From positions 4,130 to 13,558 of the forward strand of contig PAOP01000003.1 of assembly GCA_002708525.1 (NCBI GenBank): a stretch of 9,429 bases of DNA. Reading direction: 5' to 3'. The notes beneath the pieces are model-generated. The model had not been told where the DNA came from. It searched no databases and worked only from the letters and a program-made list of their open reading frames with translations. The stretch comes from Candidatus Pelagibacter sp. (GTDB lineage Bacteria; Pseudomonadota; Alphaproteobacteria; Pelagibacterales; Pelagibacteraceae). Below, one piece after another: positions 1 through 8,597 of this stretch (its first letter is position 1; each line of letters opens with the position of its first letter). Both the position numbers and the translations under genes were made by a program.

Positions 1-2
1 TT

Positions 3-41
3 CATTTAAGTTTAAATTCTTTTAAAGATTATATTCAATGA
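3..41 (+). CDS. 3' end of an upstream gene, possibly homoserine kinase (partial)
   Basis: Reading from base 3 there is an open frame of 12 codons (HLSLNSFKDYIQ) that ends in TGA at 39-41. This stop overlaps the ATG of rnhA (38-40) as ATGA, the junction type used elsewhere in this window, which supports a real translationally coupled gene. In many alphaproteobacteria the gene directly before rnhA is thrB (homoserine kinase). The Phe/Tyr-containing C-terminus would fit, and a threonine gene (thrC) lies nearby. Twelve residues are too few to identify the protein, so the thrB call is inference from gene order only. Confidence 0.45.
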   Translation, partial: HLSLNSFKDYIQ

Positions 42-460
42 TTAAAATTTATACTGATGGATCATGTATTGGAAACCCTGGAAATGGAGGATGGGCGGCA
101 ATAATTATTATTGATGAAAAAAAAATTTATATAAAAGGAAGTAAAAAAGATACTACAAATAATCAAATGGAATTACTTGCTCCAATTAAAGCACTTAAAA
201 AAATTCCAAAAGGAAGCAAAGTACAGATTTTTACAGATTCAAAATATGTGAAGTCTGGAATCACAGAATGGATACATAATTGGAAAAAAAATGGATGGAA
301 AACTGTAAATAAAAAAGAGGTCAAAAATAAAGGGCTTTGGAATGAATTAGACAGTCTATCAAATTCGTTTGAAATTAAATGGAGCTGGGTTAAAGCACAT
401 TCAACAGATAAGCTAAATAATGAAGTAGATTTATTAGCAAGATCTTCGGCTAACTTATAA
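38..460 (+). CDS. rnhA: Ribonuclease HI
   Basis: Predicted cytoplasmic endonuclease that cleaves the RNA strand of RNA-DNA hybrids (R-loops, primer remnants). The 140 residues cover one complete RNase H fold, slightly shorter than the roughly 155-residue E. coli enzyme. The four metal-binding carboxylates are all visible: D7 in YTDGSC, E45 in NNQMELLA, D67 in FTDSKYV and D131 in NNEVDLLAR. The general-base histidine is H121 in VKAHS. The basic, Trp-rich stretch at about 78-101 (WIHNWKKNGWK...GLW) matches the handle region used for substrate binding. The ATG overlaps the stop of the preceding gene (ATGA), suggesting coupling. Its 3' end overlaps the convergent peroxiredoxin gene by 6 bases. 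No domain is missing. Confidence 0.96.
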   Translation: MIKIYTDGSCIGNPGNGGWAAIIIIDEKKIYIKGSKKDTTNNQMELLAPIKALKKIPKGSKVQIFTDSKYVKSGITEWIHNWKKNGWKTVNKKEVKNKGLWNELDSLSNSFEIKWSWVKAHSTDKLNNEVDLLARSSANL

Positions 461-940
461 AATACTTAATATACCCTCTGCTGAAGACAAATCGCATTCT
501 TTAGTCTCTTTTTCAACTTGAATATTCCTAACTTCTAAGTTTTCAATTACCATAGCATAACGATTTGATCTTATACCCATTCCTTTGGAATTCCTATCTA
601 CTTCAGCGCCAATTGCTTTTGTGAACAATAAATAAGGATCAGATAACATTGTTATTTTATTTTCTGCATTATTTACTTGAAGCCAAGCATTCATCACGAA
701 AGGATCATTCACAGATAAGCAAAATATTTTTTCTATTCCTTTTAATTTTATTTTATCAGTATTAGCAACATAGCCTGGAAGGTGGAGTTTTGAGCAAGTT
801 GAGGTAAAGGCACCAGGCAATCCAAATAAAATGACTTTATCATTTCCTAAGATATCTCTAATTTTGCTAGTTTGTGGTTCACCATCAATTAGATGGAAAA
901 TTTCTATATCTGGGATTTGGTCTTTTATTTTTAATTTCAT
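455..940 (-). CDS. Peroxiredoxin, Prx5/type II (AhpC/TSA-like redoxin)
   Basis: Thiol peroxidase predicted to reduce hydrogen peroxide and organic hydroperoxides in the cytoplasm. The 161 residues form a single Prx5-type domain. The active-site motif PGAFTSTCS carries T46 and the peroxidatic cysteine C49, and the supporting arginine is R127 in RSNRYAMV. A second cysteine, C74, lies 25 residues after C49, the same spacing as the two cysteines of plant type II peroxiredoxins, so it may form the resolving disulfide. A third cysteine (C149) lies near the C-terminus. No fused glutaredoxin domain is present, so the reductant (glutaredoxin or thioredoxin) must come from elsewhere. The ATG overlaps the thrC stop (ATGA), making this the last gene of the long minus-strand run. 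No Shine-Dalgarno sequence is evident, consistent with coupling. In rhizobia a similar gene follows rnhA; here the pair is convergent. Confidence 0.93.
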   Translation of the reverse strand: MKLKIKDQIPDIEIFHLIDGEPQTSKIRDILGNDKVILFGLPGAFTSTCSKLHLPGYVANTDKIKLKGIEKIFCLSVNDPFVMNAWLQVNNAENKITMLSDPYLLFTKAIGAEVDRNSKGMGIRSNRYAMVIENLEVRNIQVEKETKECDLSSAEGILSIL

Positions 941-2310
941 ATTGAGTTAATAACATAATCTTTAACTTTATTTATATCATTTGAGATAACTTCAAATTTT
1001 TCTTCTCTATCATAAACATATTTAAGACCTTCTGGAAGTTTTTCTGTTTTTGATATTGCATCTTCTATTGCTCTTGGAAATTTACATGGGTGCGCTGTTG
1101 ATAATACTACACAATTTTTTTCTAGTCCTAATTTTTTTGCAGCACCAATTCCAACCGCAGTATGTGGATCAACTACAACCTGATATTCATTATTTATATC
1201 TTTTATTATTTGGATAGTTTCTTTTTCATCTAACATCTCTGATGTAAAATTCTTTTTTATTTTATTTAAGTCACTATTACTGATTTGATAAGTATTGTTT
1301 TTGATTTTACTCATCACATCTTTTGTAAGTTCTGAATTGCGCTCTTTAACATCGTATAAAAGTCTCTCAAAGTTGCTTGCTATTTGAATATCCATACTAG
1401 GAGTGTTTGTTTCTTCAACTTTCTTTTGTGTATAATCACCTCCAGATATAGCTCTATGTAGAATGTCATTTTTGTTTGTAGCCACAATAAGCTTGTCAAT
1501 TGGTAGACCAAGCTTTTTTGCTAAATAACCAGCATAAATATCTCCAAAGTTTCCTGTTGGGACAGAAAAAGACAGAGGTTGATCATTTCCTATTTTAAAG
1601 TACGCATAAAAATAATAAACAGCTTGAGCAATAATTCTTGCCCAATTAATTGAGTTAACTCCTGACATGTTTATTGTACTTGAGAATTTTTTATCATTAA
1701 ACATTGCTTTGACCAAATTTTGACAGTCATCAAAGTTTCCCTCTATTGCAATATTAAATACATTACTCTCTTGATGAATTGTCATCAGTCTTCTCTGCAC
1801 TGGTGAAATTCTGTTATTTGGATGTAACACAAAAACATTTAAGTTTTTTTTTCCTTTTAATGCATCAATAGCTGCTGCGCCTGTGTCTCCTGAAGTTGCT
1901 ACAATTATATTGATCTTTTTTTGCTTATTTACTAAATAATATTCATAGAAATTGCCTATTAATTGCATTGCAATATCTTTGAAAGCAAGTGTTGGTCCAT
2001 GAAAAAGTTCTAAAACCTTTAAATTTCCTAAATCAGAGATTTTTACAACATCTTCACATCTAAAATTTGAGTAAGACTTTGATACTGTTGAAATTAATTC
2101 TTCTTTATTCATGAAATCAACAATAAATGGAAATATTATTTCAGCTGCCAACTCATTGTACTTAAGACTGATTAGTTCATTTAATTCTTCTTTACTAAAT
2201 GGTTTAATTGATTTTGGAACAAAAAGACCTCCATCGTCGGCCAAACCTTTAACAAATACGTTTTTAAATGAAAAATGTTCTGAATTATTTCTAGTACTTA
2301 TATATTCCAT
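937..2310 (-). CDS. thrC: Threonine synthase
   Basis: PLP-dependent enzyme that converts O-phosphohomoserine to threonine and phosphate, the last step of threonine synthesis, in the cytoplasm. The 457 residues match the longer bacterial/fungal ThrC class. The N-terminal segment (YISTRN...GLADDGGLFVP, residues 3-32) is the usual ThrC start. The PLP-binding lysine is K111 in HGPTLAFKDIA. The SGDTGAAA motif (140-147) and the phosphate-binding VPTGNFGD loop (250-257) follow, and DPHTAVGIGAA appears near the C-terminus. Its ATG overlaps the surf1 stop by one base (TGATG), and its own stop overlaps the peroxiredoxin start. It is therefore embedded at the 3' end of the cytochrome oxidase run and probably depends on upstream transcription. 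The functional link to respiration is not obvious. Confidence 0.97.
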   Translation of the reverse strand: MEYISTRNNSEHFSFKNVFVKGLADDGGLFVPKSIKPFSKEELNELISLKYNELAAEIIFPFIVDFMNKEELISTVSKSYSNFRCEDVVKISDLGNLKVLELFHGPTLAFKDIAMQLIGNFYEYYLVNKQKKINIIVATSGDTGAAAIDALKGKKNLNVFVLHPNNRISPVQRRLMTIHQESNVFNIAIEGNFDDCQNLVKAMFNDKKFSSTINMSGVNSINWARIIAQAVYYFYAYFKIGNDQPLSFSVPTGNFGDIYAGYLAKKLGLPIDKLIVATNKNDILHRAISGGDYTQKKVEETNTPSMDIQIASNFERLLYDVKERNSELTKDVMSKIKNNTYQISNSDLNKIKKNFTSEMLDEKETIQIIKDINNEYQVVVDPHTAVGIGAAKKLGLEKNCVVLSTAHPCKFPRAIEDAISKTEKLPEGLKYVYDREEKFEVISNDINKVKDYVINSI

Positions 2311-2963
2311 CAGTAATTTTTTTTTCTAAAATATAAATATATTAAAAAAATAGAAACAGCTAATGAAAACCAAGTAAGGGCATACTTTAAGTGGTTATTG
2401 GAAATATTAGCTCCAATTTGTTTAGGCTTGGGATAAATTCCTTCTCGCTTACTGATATAATTTATAATAAATGGGGAAAATTCTTTACCAGTATACTCTA
2501 ATAAATCTTCGTCTTTTAGAGTAAACCAATAATTCTTACTTACATCATTTTCTGGCTTAAAGTATGTAGATTTGCTTTTTAATTTCAAAATTCCCTCAAA
2601 TTTACTTTCGTCTAATAGATGTTTTTTTGATTTCAGGTCTCTTGGAACCCAGCCACGATTAATCAAATAACTTTTATTGTTAATGCTTATTGGGTTTACA
2701 ATATCAAATCCAGGCTCTCCATTTTCACTTAAACTATATAGATAAATTATTTTTGAATTATCTAATATTCCCTCAAATTTGATTTTTTTATAATTTATTG
2801 GGTTGCTCCCATTAAATTCTTCTGGCTCACTTTTTAATGATTTTTCAATTGAACTAATTAAATCTAACTTCCAGTTCAATCTTAAAATCTGCCAAGTACC
2901 TAAAGATAAAAAAACTAGGATAAAAAAATAAACAAATAATGAGAAAAATATCTTATTTTTCAA
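2310..2963 (-). CDS. surf1: SURF1-family cytochrome c oxidase assembly protein
   Basis: Inner-membrane assembly factor for aa3 oxidase; in Paracoccus/Rhodobacter relatives SURF1 acts in heme a insertion into subunit I. The 217 residues show the family layout: a first membrane helix at about 6-24, the GTWQILRLNWK motif (22-32), a periplasmic domain with NRGWVPRD (102-109), and a second helix at about 195-212. That helix starts within the characteristic NNHLKYALTWFSLA motif (189-202), and a basic tail (RKKNY) follows. The start is TTG at 2961-2963. The preceding in-frame codons are only GAT and CTT before the coxC stop, and no internal Met precedes the conserved motif, so TTG is the only sensible start. 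The gap to coxC is 6 bases. Many alphaproteobacteria have a DUF983 gene between coxC and surf1; none fits here. Confidence 0.93.
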   Translation of the reverse strand: MKNKIFFSLFVYFFILVFLSLGTWQILRLNWKLDLISSIEKSLKSEPEEFNGSNPINYKKIKFEGILDNSKIIYLYSLSENGEPGFDIVNPISINNKSYLINRGWVPRDLKSKKHLLDESKFEGILKLKSKSTYFKPENDVSKNYWFTLKDEDLLEYTGKEFSPFIINYISKREGIYPKPKQIGANISNNHLKYALTWFSLAVSIFLIYLYFRKKNY

Positions 2964-2969
2964 AAGATC

Positions 2970-3761
2970 TTAACTTCCCCATATATAAATAGCTGCAAAA
3001 AGGAACAGCCAGACTACATCTACAAAGTGCCAGTACCAAGCTGCTGCTTCAAAACCAAAATGATGTTCTTTTGTAAAATGTCCCAGTTTTCCTCTCCATA
3101 AACATACAGCTAGAAAAATTGTTCCTATCACTACATGAAATCCATGAAAACCTGTAGCCATATAAAAAGTTGCGCCATAAATATGACCTGCAAAATTGAA
3201 GGTAGCGTGGTTATACTCATAAATTTGAAGTACTGTAAAAAAAGCTCCTAAAATAACAGTACAAATTAGTCCATTAATAAATCCTTTTCTATCATCTTCT
3301 AGAAGAGCATGATGAGACCAAGTTACTGTTGTTCCAGATAAAAGAAGGACTAAAGTATTTATTAAAGGAATATCCCAAGGATCAAATGTTTTTATATCTG
3401 CTGGAGGCCAAACATTTCCAACAAATTCATTTGGGAACAAACTTGCATCAAAATATGCCCAAAACCAAGCAACAAAAAACATCACCTCTGATGCTATAAA
3501 TAGTGTCATTCCATATCTATGATGTATTTGAACAACTGGAGTATGGTGACCTTGATGTTCTGCTTCAATTACCACATCCCTAAACCACATGAAGGAACAA
3601 TAAATTAAAAAAACAAAACCAAGAACCATTAACCACATTGTCTCGCTGTGAAAATAATAAACAGAACCAACTGCAGTAATTAAGGTTGCAAAAGAAGTTA
3701 CAATTGGCCAAGGACTCGGGTCAACCAAGTGATAATCATGTTTTTGTTCTGTTGAAGACAC
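2970..3761 (-). CDS. coxC: Cytochrome c oxidase subunit III
   Basis: Third core subunit of the aa3-type cytochrome c oxidase, a seven-helix inner-membrane protein that stabilises proton uptake into subunit I. The length of 263 residues is standard. Conserved features are the N-terminal HDYHLVDPSPWP, the FRDVVIEAEHQGHHT segment (60-74), the buried glutamate E92 in ASEVMFFVAWFWAYF, WPP before the middle loop, the TVTWSHHA helix, TGFHGFHVVIGTIFL, and the C-terminal WYWHFVDVVWLFLF. The start codon is GTG (3759-3761); the first internal in-frame ATG would be Met42, inside the second helix region, so GTG is clearly right. A strong Shine-Dalgarno sequence lies 5 bases upstream, inside the end of ctaG. 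The gap to ctaG is 2 bases. Confidence 0.98.
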   Translation of the reverse strand: MSSTEQKHDYHLVDPSPWPIVTSFATLITAVGSVYYFHSETMWLMVLGFVFLIYCSFMWFRDVVIEAEHQGHHTPVVQIHHRYGMTLFIASEVMFFVAWFWAYFDASLFPNEFVGNVWPPADIKTFDPWDIPLINTLVLLLSGTTVTWSHHALLEDDRKGFINGLICTVILGAFFTVLQIYEYNHATFNFAGHIYGATFYMATGFHGFHVVIGTIFLAVCLWRGKLGHFTKEHHFGFEAAAWYWHFVDVVWLFLFAAIYIWGS

Positions 3762-3763
3762 TA

Positions 3764-4309
3764 TTATCCTTCCTGTTGTGTATGGTTATAGTATTCCGAA
3801 GAAAAAAAAGTATATGACAAAGTAACATCCTCTACTTTCACTGTTTTTTGATCATTTACAAGCTCTGGATCTAAATAAAATACCAAATTGTAACTTGCCT
3901 TTTCCCCAGGATTTAATGTTTGTTTTTCAAAACAAAAACATCCTAATTTGTTAAAGTATTGTCCAAAGGATGCAGGTGAAACATTATAACTTGCTACTGC
4001 GGATGAAGGTTCAGATCCTAGATTTTGTACATTAAATTTTATTCTATAAACTTTGCCTGGCCTTACATCAATTTTGTTTTTATCAACATCGAACTTCCAT
4101 TCCAAGTTGCTATTAACATTAGTATCCATTCTTACATTAATAACTTGATCTAAAACAACTTTAGGTGCTTCTTTAGATATTTGAGTAGTTCCTCCAAAGC
4201 CTGTAACCCTACAAAATAAATCATATAATGGTACTGCTGCAAAGGATAGTCCCAACATGAACACGAATATGCCGCTAAGTATCAATGGAGTAAGTGTAGT
4301 CTTTTTCAT
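3764..4309 (-). CDS. ctaG: Cytochrome c oxidase assembly protein CtaG/Cox11 (CuB copper chaperone)
   Basis: Membrane-anchored periplasmic copper chaperone that delivers copper to the CuB site of subunit I. The 181 residues comprise a short cytoplasmic N-terminus, one membrane helix at about 8-27 and a periplasmic immunoglobulin-like Cox11 domain. The copper ligands are visible: C124 and C126 in the CFCF motif (124-127), plus the conserved C33 in LFCRVTGFGGTTQ just after the helix. The typical NPGE segment follows CFCF, and a VTLSYTFF strand lies near the C-terminus. The ATG overlaps the stop of the small coxF-like gene by one base (TAATG). AAGG about 8 bases upstream may serve as a modest ribosome binding site. 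This is Cox11-type CtaG, not the unrelated Bacillus CtaG. Confidence 0.96.
   Translation of the reverse strand: MKKTTLTPLILSGIFVFMLGLSFAAVPLYDLFCRVTGFGGTTQISKEAPKVVLDQVINVRMDTNVNSNLEWKFDVDKNKIDVRPGKVYRIKFNVQNLGSEPSSAVASYNVSPASFGQYFNKLGCFCFEKQTLNPGEKASYNLVFYLDPELVNDQKTVKVEDVTLSYTFFSSEYYNHTQQEG
3767..3774 (-). promoter_or_regulatory. Strong Shine-Dalgarno site for coxC
   Basis: On the minus strand AGGAAGGA is followed by the 5-base spacer TAATA and the GTG start of coxC. The site lies within the last codons of ctaG, whose TAA stop falls in the spacer. It supports the GTG start. It stands out because most starts in this window (coxB, ctaB, thrC, peroxiredoxin, rsmE, the HAD gene) show no comparable purine-rich site at the right distance. 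Confidence 0.8.
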
Positions 4310-4431
4310 TATATTGGCCTTTCAAAAACACCTATGTTATATAAAGTAAATATAAATAATAATATAATAAATATTAATAAAGCTATTGCGGTCCAAATAT
4401 TTTTCTTTTTAGTTTTTTCGTCTTTAATCAT
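4309..4431 (-). CDS. coxF: Small membrane protein, CoxF-like, between ctaB and ctaG
   Basis: A 40-residue open frame fills the whole gap between ctaB and ctaG. Both ends are coupled by 1-base overlaps: its ATG (4429-4431) shares a base with the ctaB TAA, and its TAA (4309-4311) shares a base with the ctaG ATG. The protein has a charged Lys-rich N-terminus (residues 3-10, KDEKTKKK), one hydrophobic helix at about 12-31 and a short tail ending GVFERPI. Alphaproteobacterial cox operons commonly carry a small protein of this layout at this position (basic head, one helix, Gly/Arg-Pro tail), named CoxF in Bradyrhizobium-type operons. The symbol rests on position and shape, not on an alignment. A role in aa3 oxidase assembly is inferred; the biochemical function is not established from sequence. 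It is shorter than usual for the family as I know it. Confidence 0.8.
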   Translation of the reverse strand: MIKDEKTKKKNIWTAIALLIFIILLFIFTLYNIGVFERPI

Positions 4432-5342
4432 TAAATCAATGTATCAATCAAAAATAGGACAAACAATAAAAACAAATAAATAATTGAATAACTAAAAACA
4501 TGTTTTGCTTTTGAAACATTAAATTTATTTTTATTAAATTTATAAAGCTGATAACAAATTAAGTTATAATAAATCGTAAGTGTCAGACCTAATGTTAAAA
4601 ATATTTCCCCAACAAATCCTATGAAATAAGGAAATATAATCGTCGGTATCATTAGTAACGAATATATTAATATATTTTTTTTAGTACTTTGGATACCACT
4701 TATTACTGGTAGCATAGGTATTTTAGCTTTTTTATAATCATCAGCTTTATATAAACTTAATGCCCAGAAATGTGATGGCGTCCATAGAAAAATAATTAGA
4801 AAAAAAGTTAATGGCTCCAATGATAATGAGTTTGTGGCAATGGTCCAGCCTATAACTGGAGGTAAAGCACCTGCGGCACCACCGATTACAATATTTTGCG
4901 GGGTTCTTCTTTTAAGCCAGATTGTATAAACAAAAAGATAAAAAAATATTGTAAAAAAAAGTAAAAATGCTGATAGTGCATTCGTAAAATAATAAAGACT
5001 TGCAACTGACAAAATTGATAACGAGATTCCAAAGTACAAAGCTTGATTTCTTTTTAATTTGCCCCTTGGAATTGGTCTTAAGCAAGTTCTGGTCATTAAC
5101 TTGTCCAGGTCAGCTTCATACCACATATTCAGTGCTCCTGCGGCTCCTGCTCCAAAAGCTACTATTAATATTCCTACTGCTGCTTGAGAAAATGGTATTG
5201 TATTGGGTGCAGTTAATAAAGCAACAGCACAAGTAAATATAACTAGAGACATTACTCTTGGTTTCATAAGTTTTATCAACTCAGTAACCAAACCTAAGTC
5301 GCTAGTTGTTTTTTTTATTCTTGAGTATATTATTGTTGGCAT
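4431..5342 (-). CDS. ctaB: Protoheme IX farnesyltransferase (heme O synthase)
   Basis: Inner-membrane UbiA-superfamily prenyltransferase that adds farnesyl to heme B to give heme O, which heme A synthase then converts to the heme A used by this oxidase. The 303 residues are full length. The first diagnostic loop is NMWYEADLDKLMTRT (72-86), containing N72, E76 and D80 of the prenyl-diphosphate/Mg site; E76 replaces the commoner Asp. RPIPRG follows. The second loop is YKADDYKKAKIPMLPV (198-213). About nine membrane helices are apparent, beginning after LMKPRVMSLV (25-34). Heme A synthase (ctaA) is not in the window. The chosen ATG gives about 20 residues before the conserved LxKPRVMSL, normal for alphaproteobacteria; in-frame upstream codons reach a TAG with no other ATG. 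Only a distant AGAGA is seen upstream, and the gap to coxA is 31 bases. Confidence 0.97.
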   Translation of the reverse strand: MPTIIYSRIKKTTSDLGLVTELIKLMKPRVMSLVIFTCAVALLTAPNTIPFSQAAVGILIVAFGAGAAGALNMWYEADLDKLMTRTCLRPIPRGKLKRNQALYFGISLSILSVASLYYFTNALSAFLLFFTIFFYLFVYTIWLKRRTPQNIVIGGAAGALPPVIGWTIATNSLSLEPLTFFLIIFLWTPSHFWALSLYKADDYKKAKIPMLPVISGIQSTKKNILIYSLLMIPTIIFPYFIGFVGEIFLTLGLTLTIYYNLICYQLYKFNKNKFNVSKAKHVFSYSIIYLFLLFVLFLIDTLI

Positions 5343-5373
5343 TATTAAATTTAGTATATATCTCTAAGAAAAC

Positions 5374-7823
<2,450 letters not shown>

Positions 7824-7881
7824 CTAAAATCTATATAAAGGCAATTACTTAAAAAAACACTAGTGATTTCGCGACAATTTA

Positions 7882-8580
7882 TCAATTATTAAGATAATTT
7901 ATTACTGAAAGTGCAGAAATTACGGCTGTTTCAGTTCGTAGTATATTTTTACTTAATTTTAAGGATTGAGTACCTCTAAATTCTAGAATCTTTTTTCGTT
8001 CCTCTTCTGAAAAATCACCCTCAGGTCCGATTAAAAGGCATATTGGTTTATTTTTCTAAAATTTTATATCTTTATTTTTAGTGTTTATATCGCCAAAAAT
8101 TAAGTCGATTGAAGAATTTATTTCTAAAAATTTATTTAAAGTAATAGTTTCTGCAATTTCAGGTATATTAATTCTGTTACTTTGTTGGCAAGATTCAACT
8201 ATAATTTTTTGCAATCTTTCAAAATTTATTTTTCTAACAATTGTCCTCTCAGTTATTAATGGCAAAAACTTTGTTACACCAAGCTCTGTTGCTTTTTGTA
8301 TCATAAAATTAAAATAGTTTGATTTGATTGGTGAAAAGGCCAACCAAATTTCTTTTTCACTTTCTGCTAATCTTAATTGTTTAAGTATCTTAAATTTAAC
8401 ATTTGATTTAGATATTTTTGTTACAACAGTTTTCCATTCACCAGATTTATTAAAAAGACAGATATTATCCCCTTCTTTAATTCTCATCACTTTTATCAAA
8501 TAATGTGATTTTGATTTATCTAATTGCCCTTCGAAATTTATTGATAAACTTTCGGGATAAAATAATCTAATATTACTCAT
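7882..8580 (-). pseudogene. rsmE: 16S rRNA m3U1498 methyltransferase RsmE, interrupted by an in-frame TAG
   Basis: RsmE is a SPOUT-class enzyme that methylates U1498 of 16S rRNA (E. coli numbering) using S-adenosylmethionine. From the ATG at 8578-8580 the frame gives 174 residues with an N-terminal PUA-like domain (SHYLIKVMRIKEGD) and the start of the SPOUT domain (KATELGVTKFLPLITERT, then ESCQQSNR and P). It then meets TAG at 8056-8058. In the same frame the remaining 57 codons continue as the C-terminal part: LLIGPEGDFSEEE (SAM-binding knot), LSKNILRTETA, and a TGA at 7882-7884. Without the TAG the protein would be 232 residues, close to normal length, and no frameshift is needed. The truncated product lacks the SAM-binding knot and should be inactive. 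No ATG, GTG or TTG restart occurs in the tail. A sequencing error, a recent mutation or readthrough are all possible. Confidence 0.9.
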
Positions 8581-8597
8581 TATATTTAAATTAATTT

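Noticed and set aside
2111..2329. Plus-strand open frame of 72 codons opposite thrC and the end of surf1; similar frames lie at 5000-5236, 6314-6535 and 8081-8317.
   Set aside because: Each lies wholly opposite a strongly supported conserved gene and its translation shows no recognisable family motif. They are shadows of the real genes.
7832..7837. TATATA on the minus strand as a possible -10 element for the coxB operon.
   Set aside because: No convincing -35 lies 16-18 bases upstream, and the implied start would leave almost no leader. Such hexamers are common in DNA this AT-rich.
7851..7865. Palindrome CACTAGTG (7858-7865) followed on the minus strand by seven T's, after the rsmE stop and before coxB, resembling a rho-independent terminator.
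   Set aside because: The palindrome has no loop and only four base pairs per arm, so it cannot form a stable terminator hairpin. It may be chance in AT-rich DNA.
8579..8586. TATAAT-like (minus strand) and TATATT-like (plus strand) sequences in the rsmE/HAD spacer as divergent promoters.
   Set aside because: The minus-strand match includes the rsmE start codon itself and so cannot drive that start. The plus-strand match has no supporting -35, and the spacer is simply A/T.
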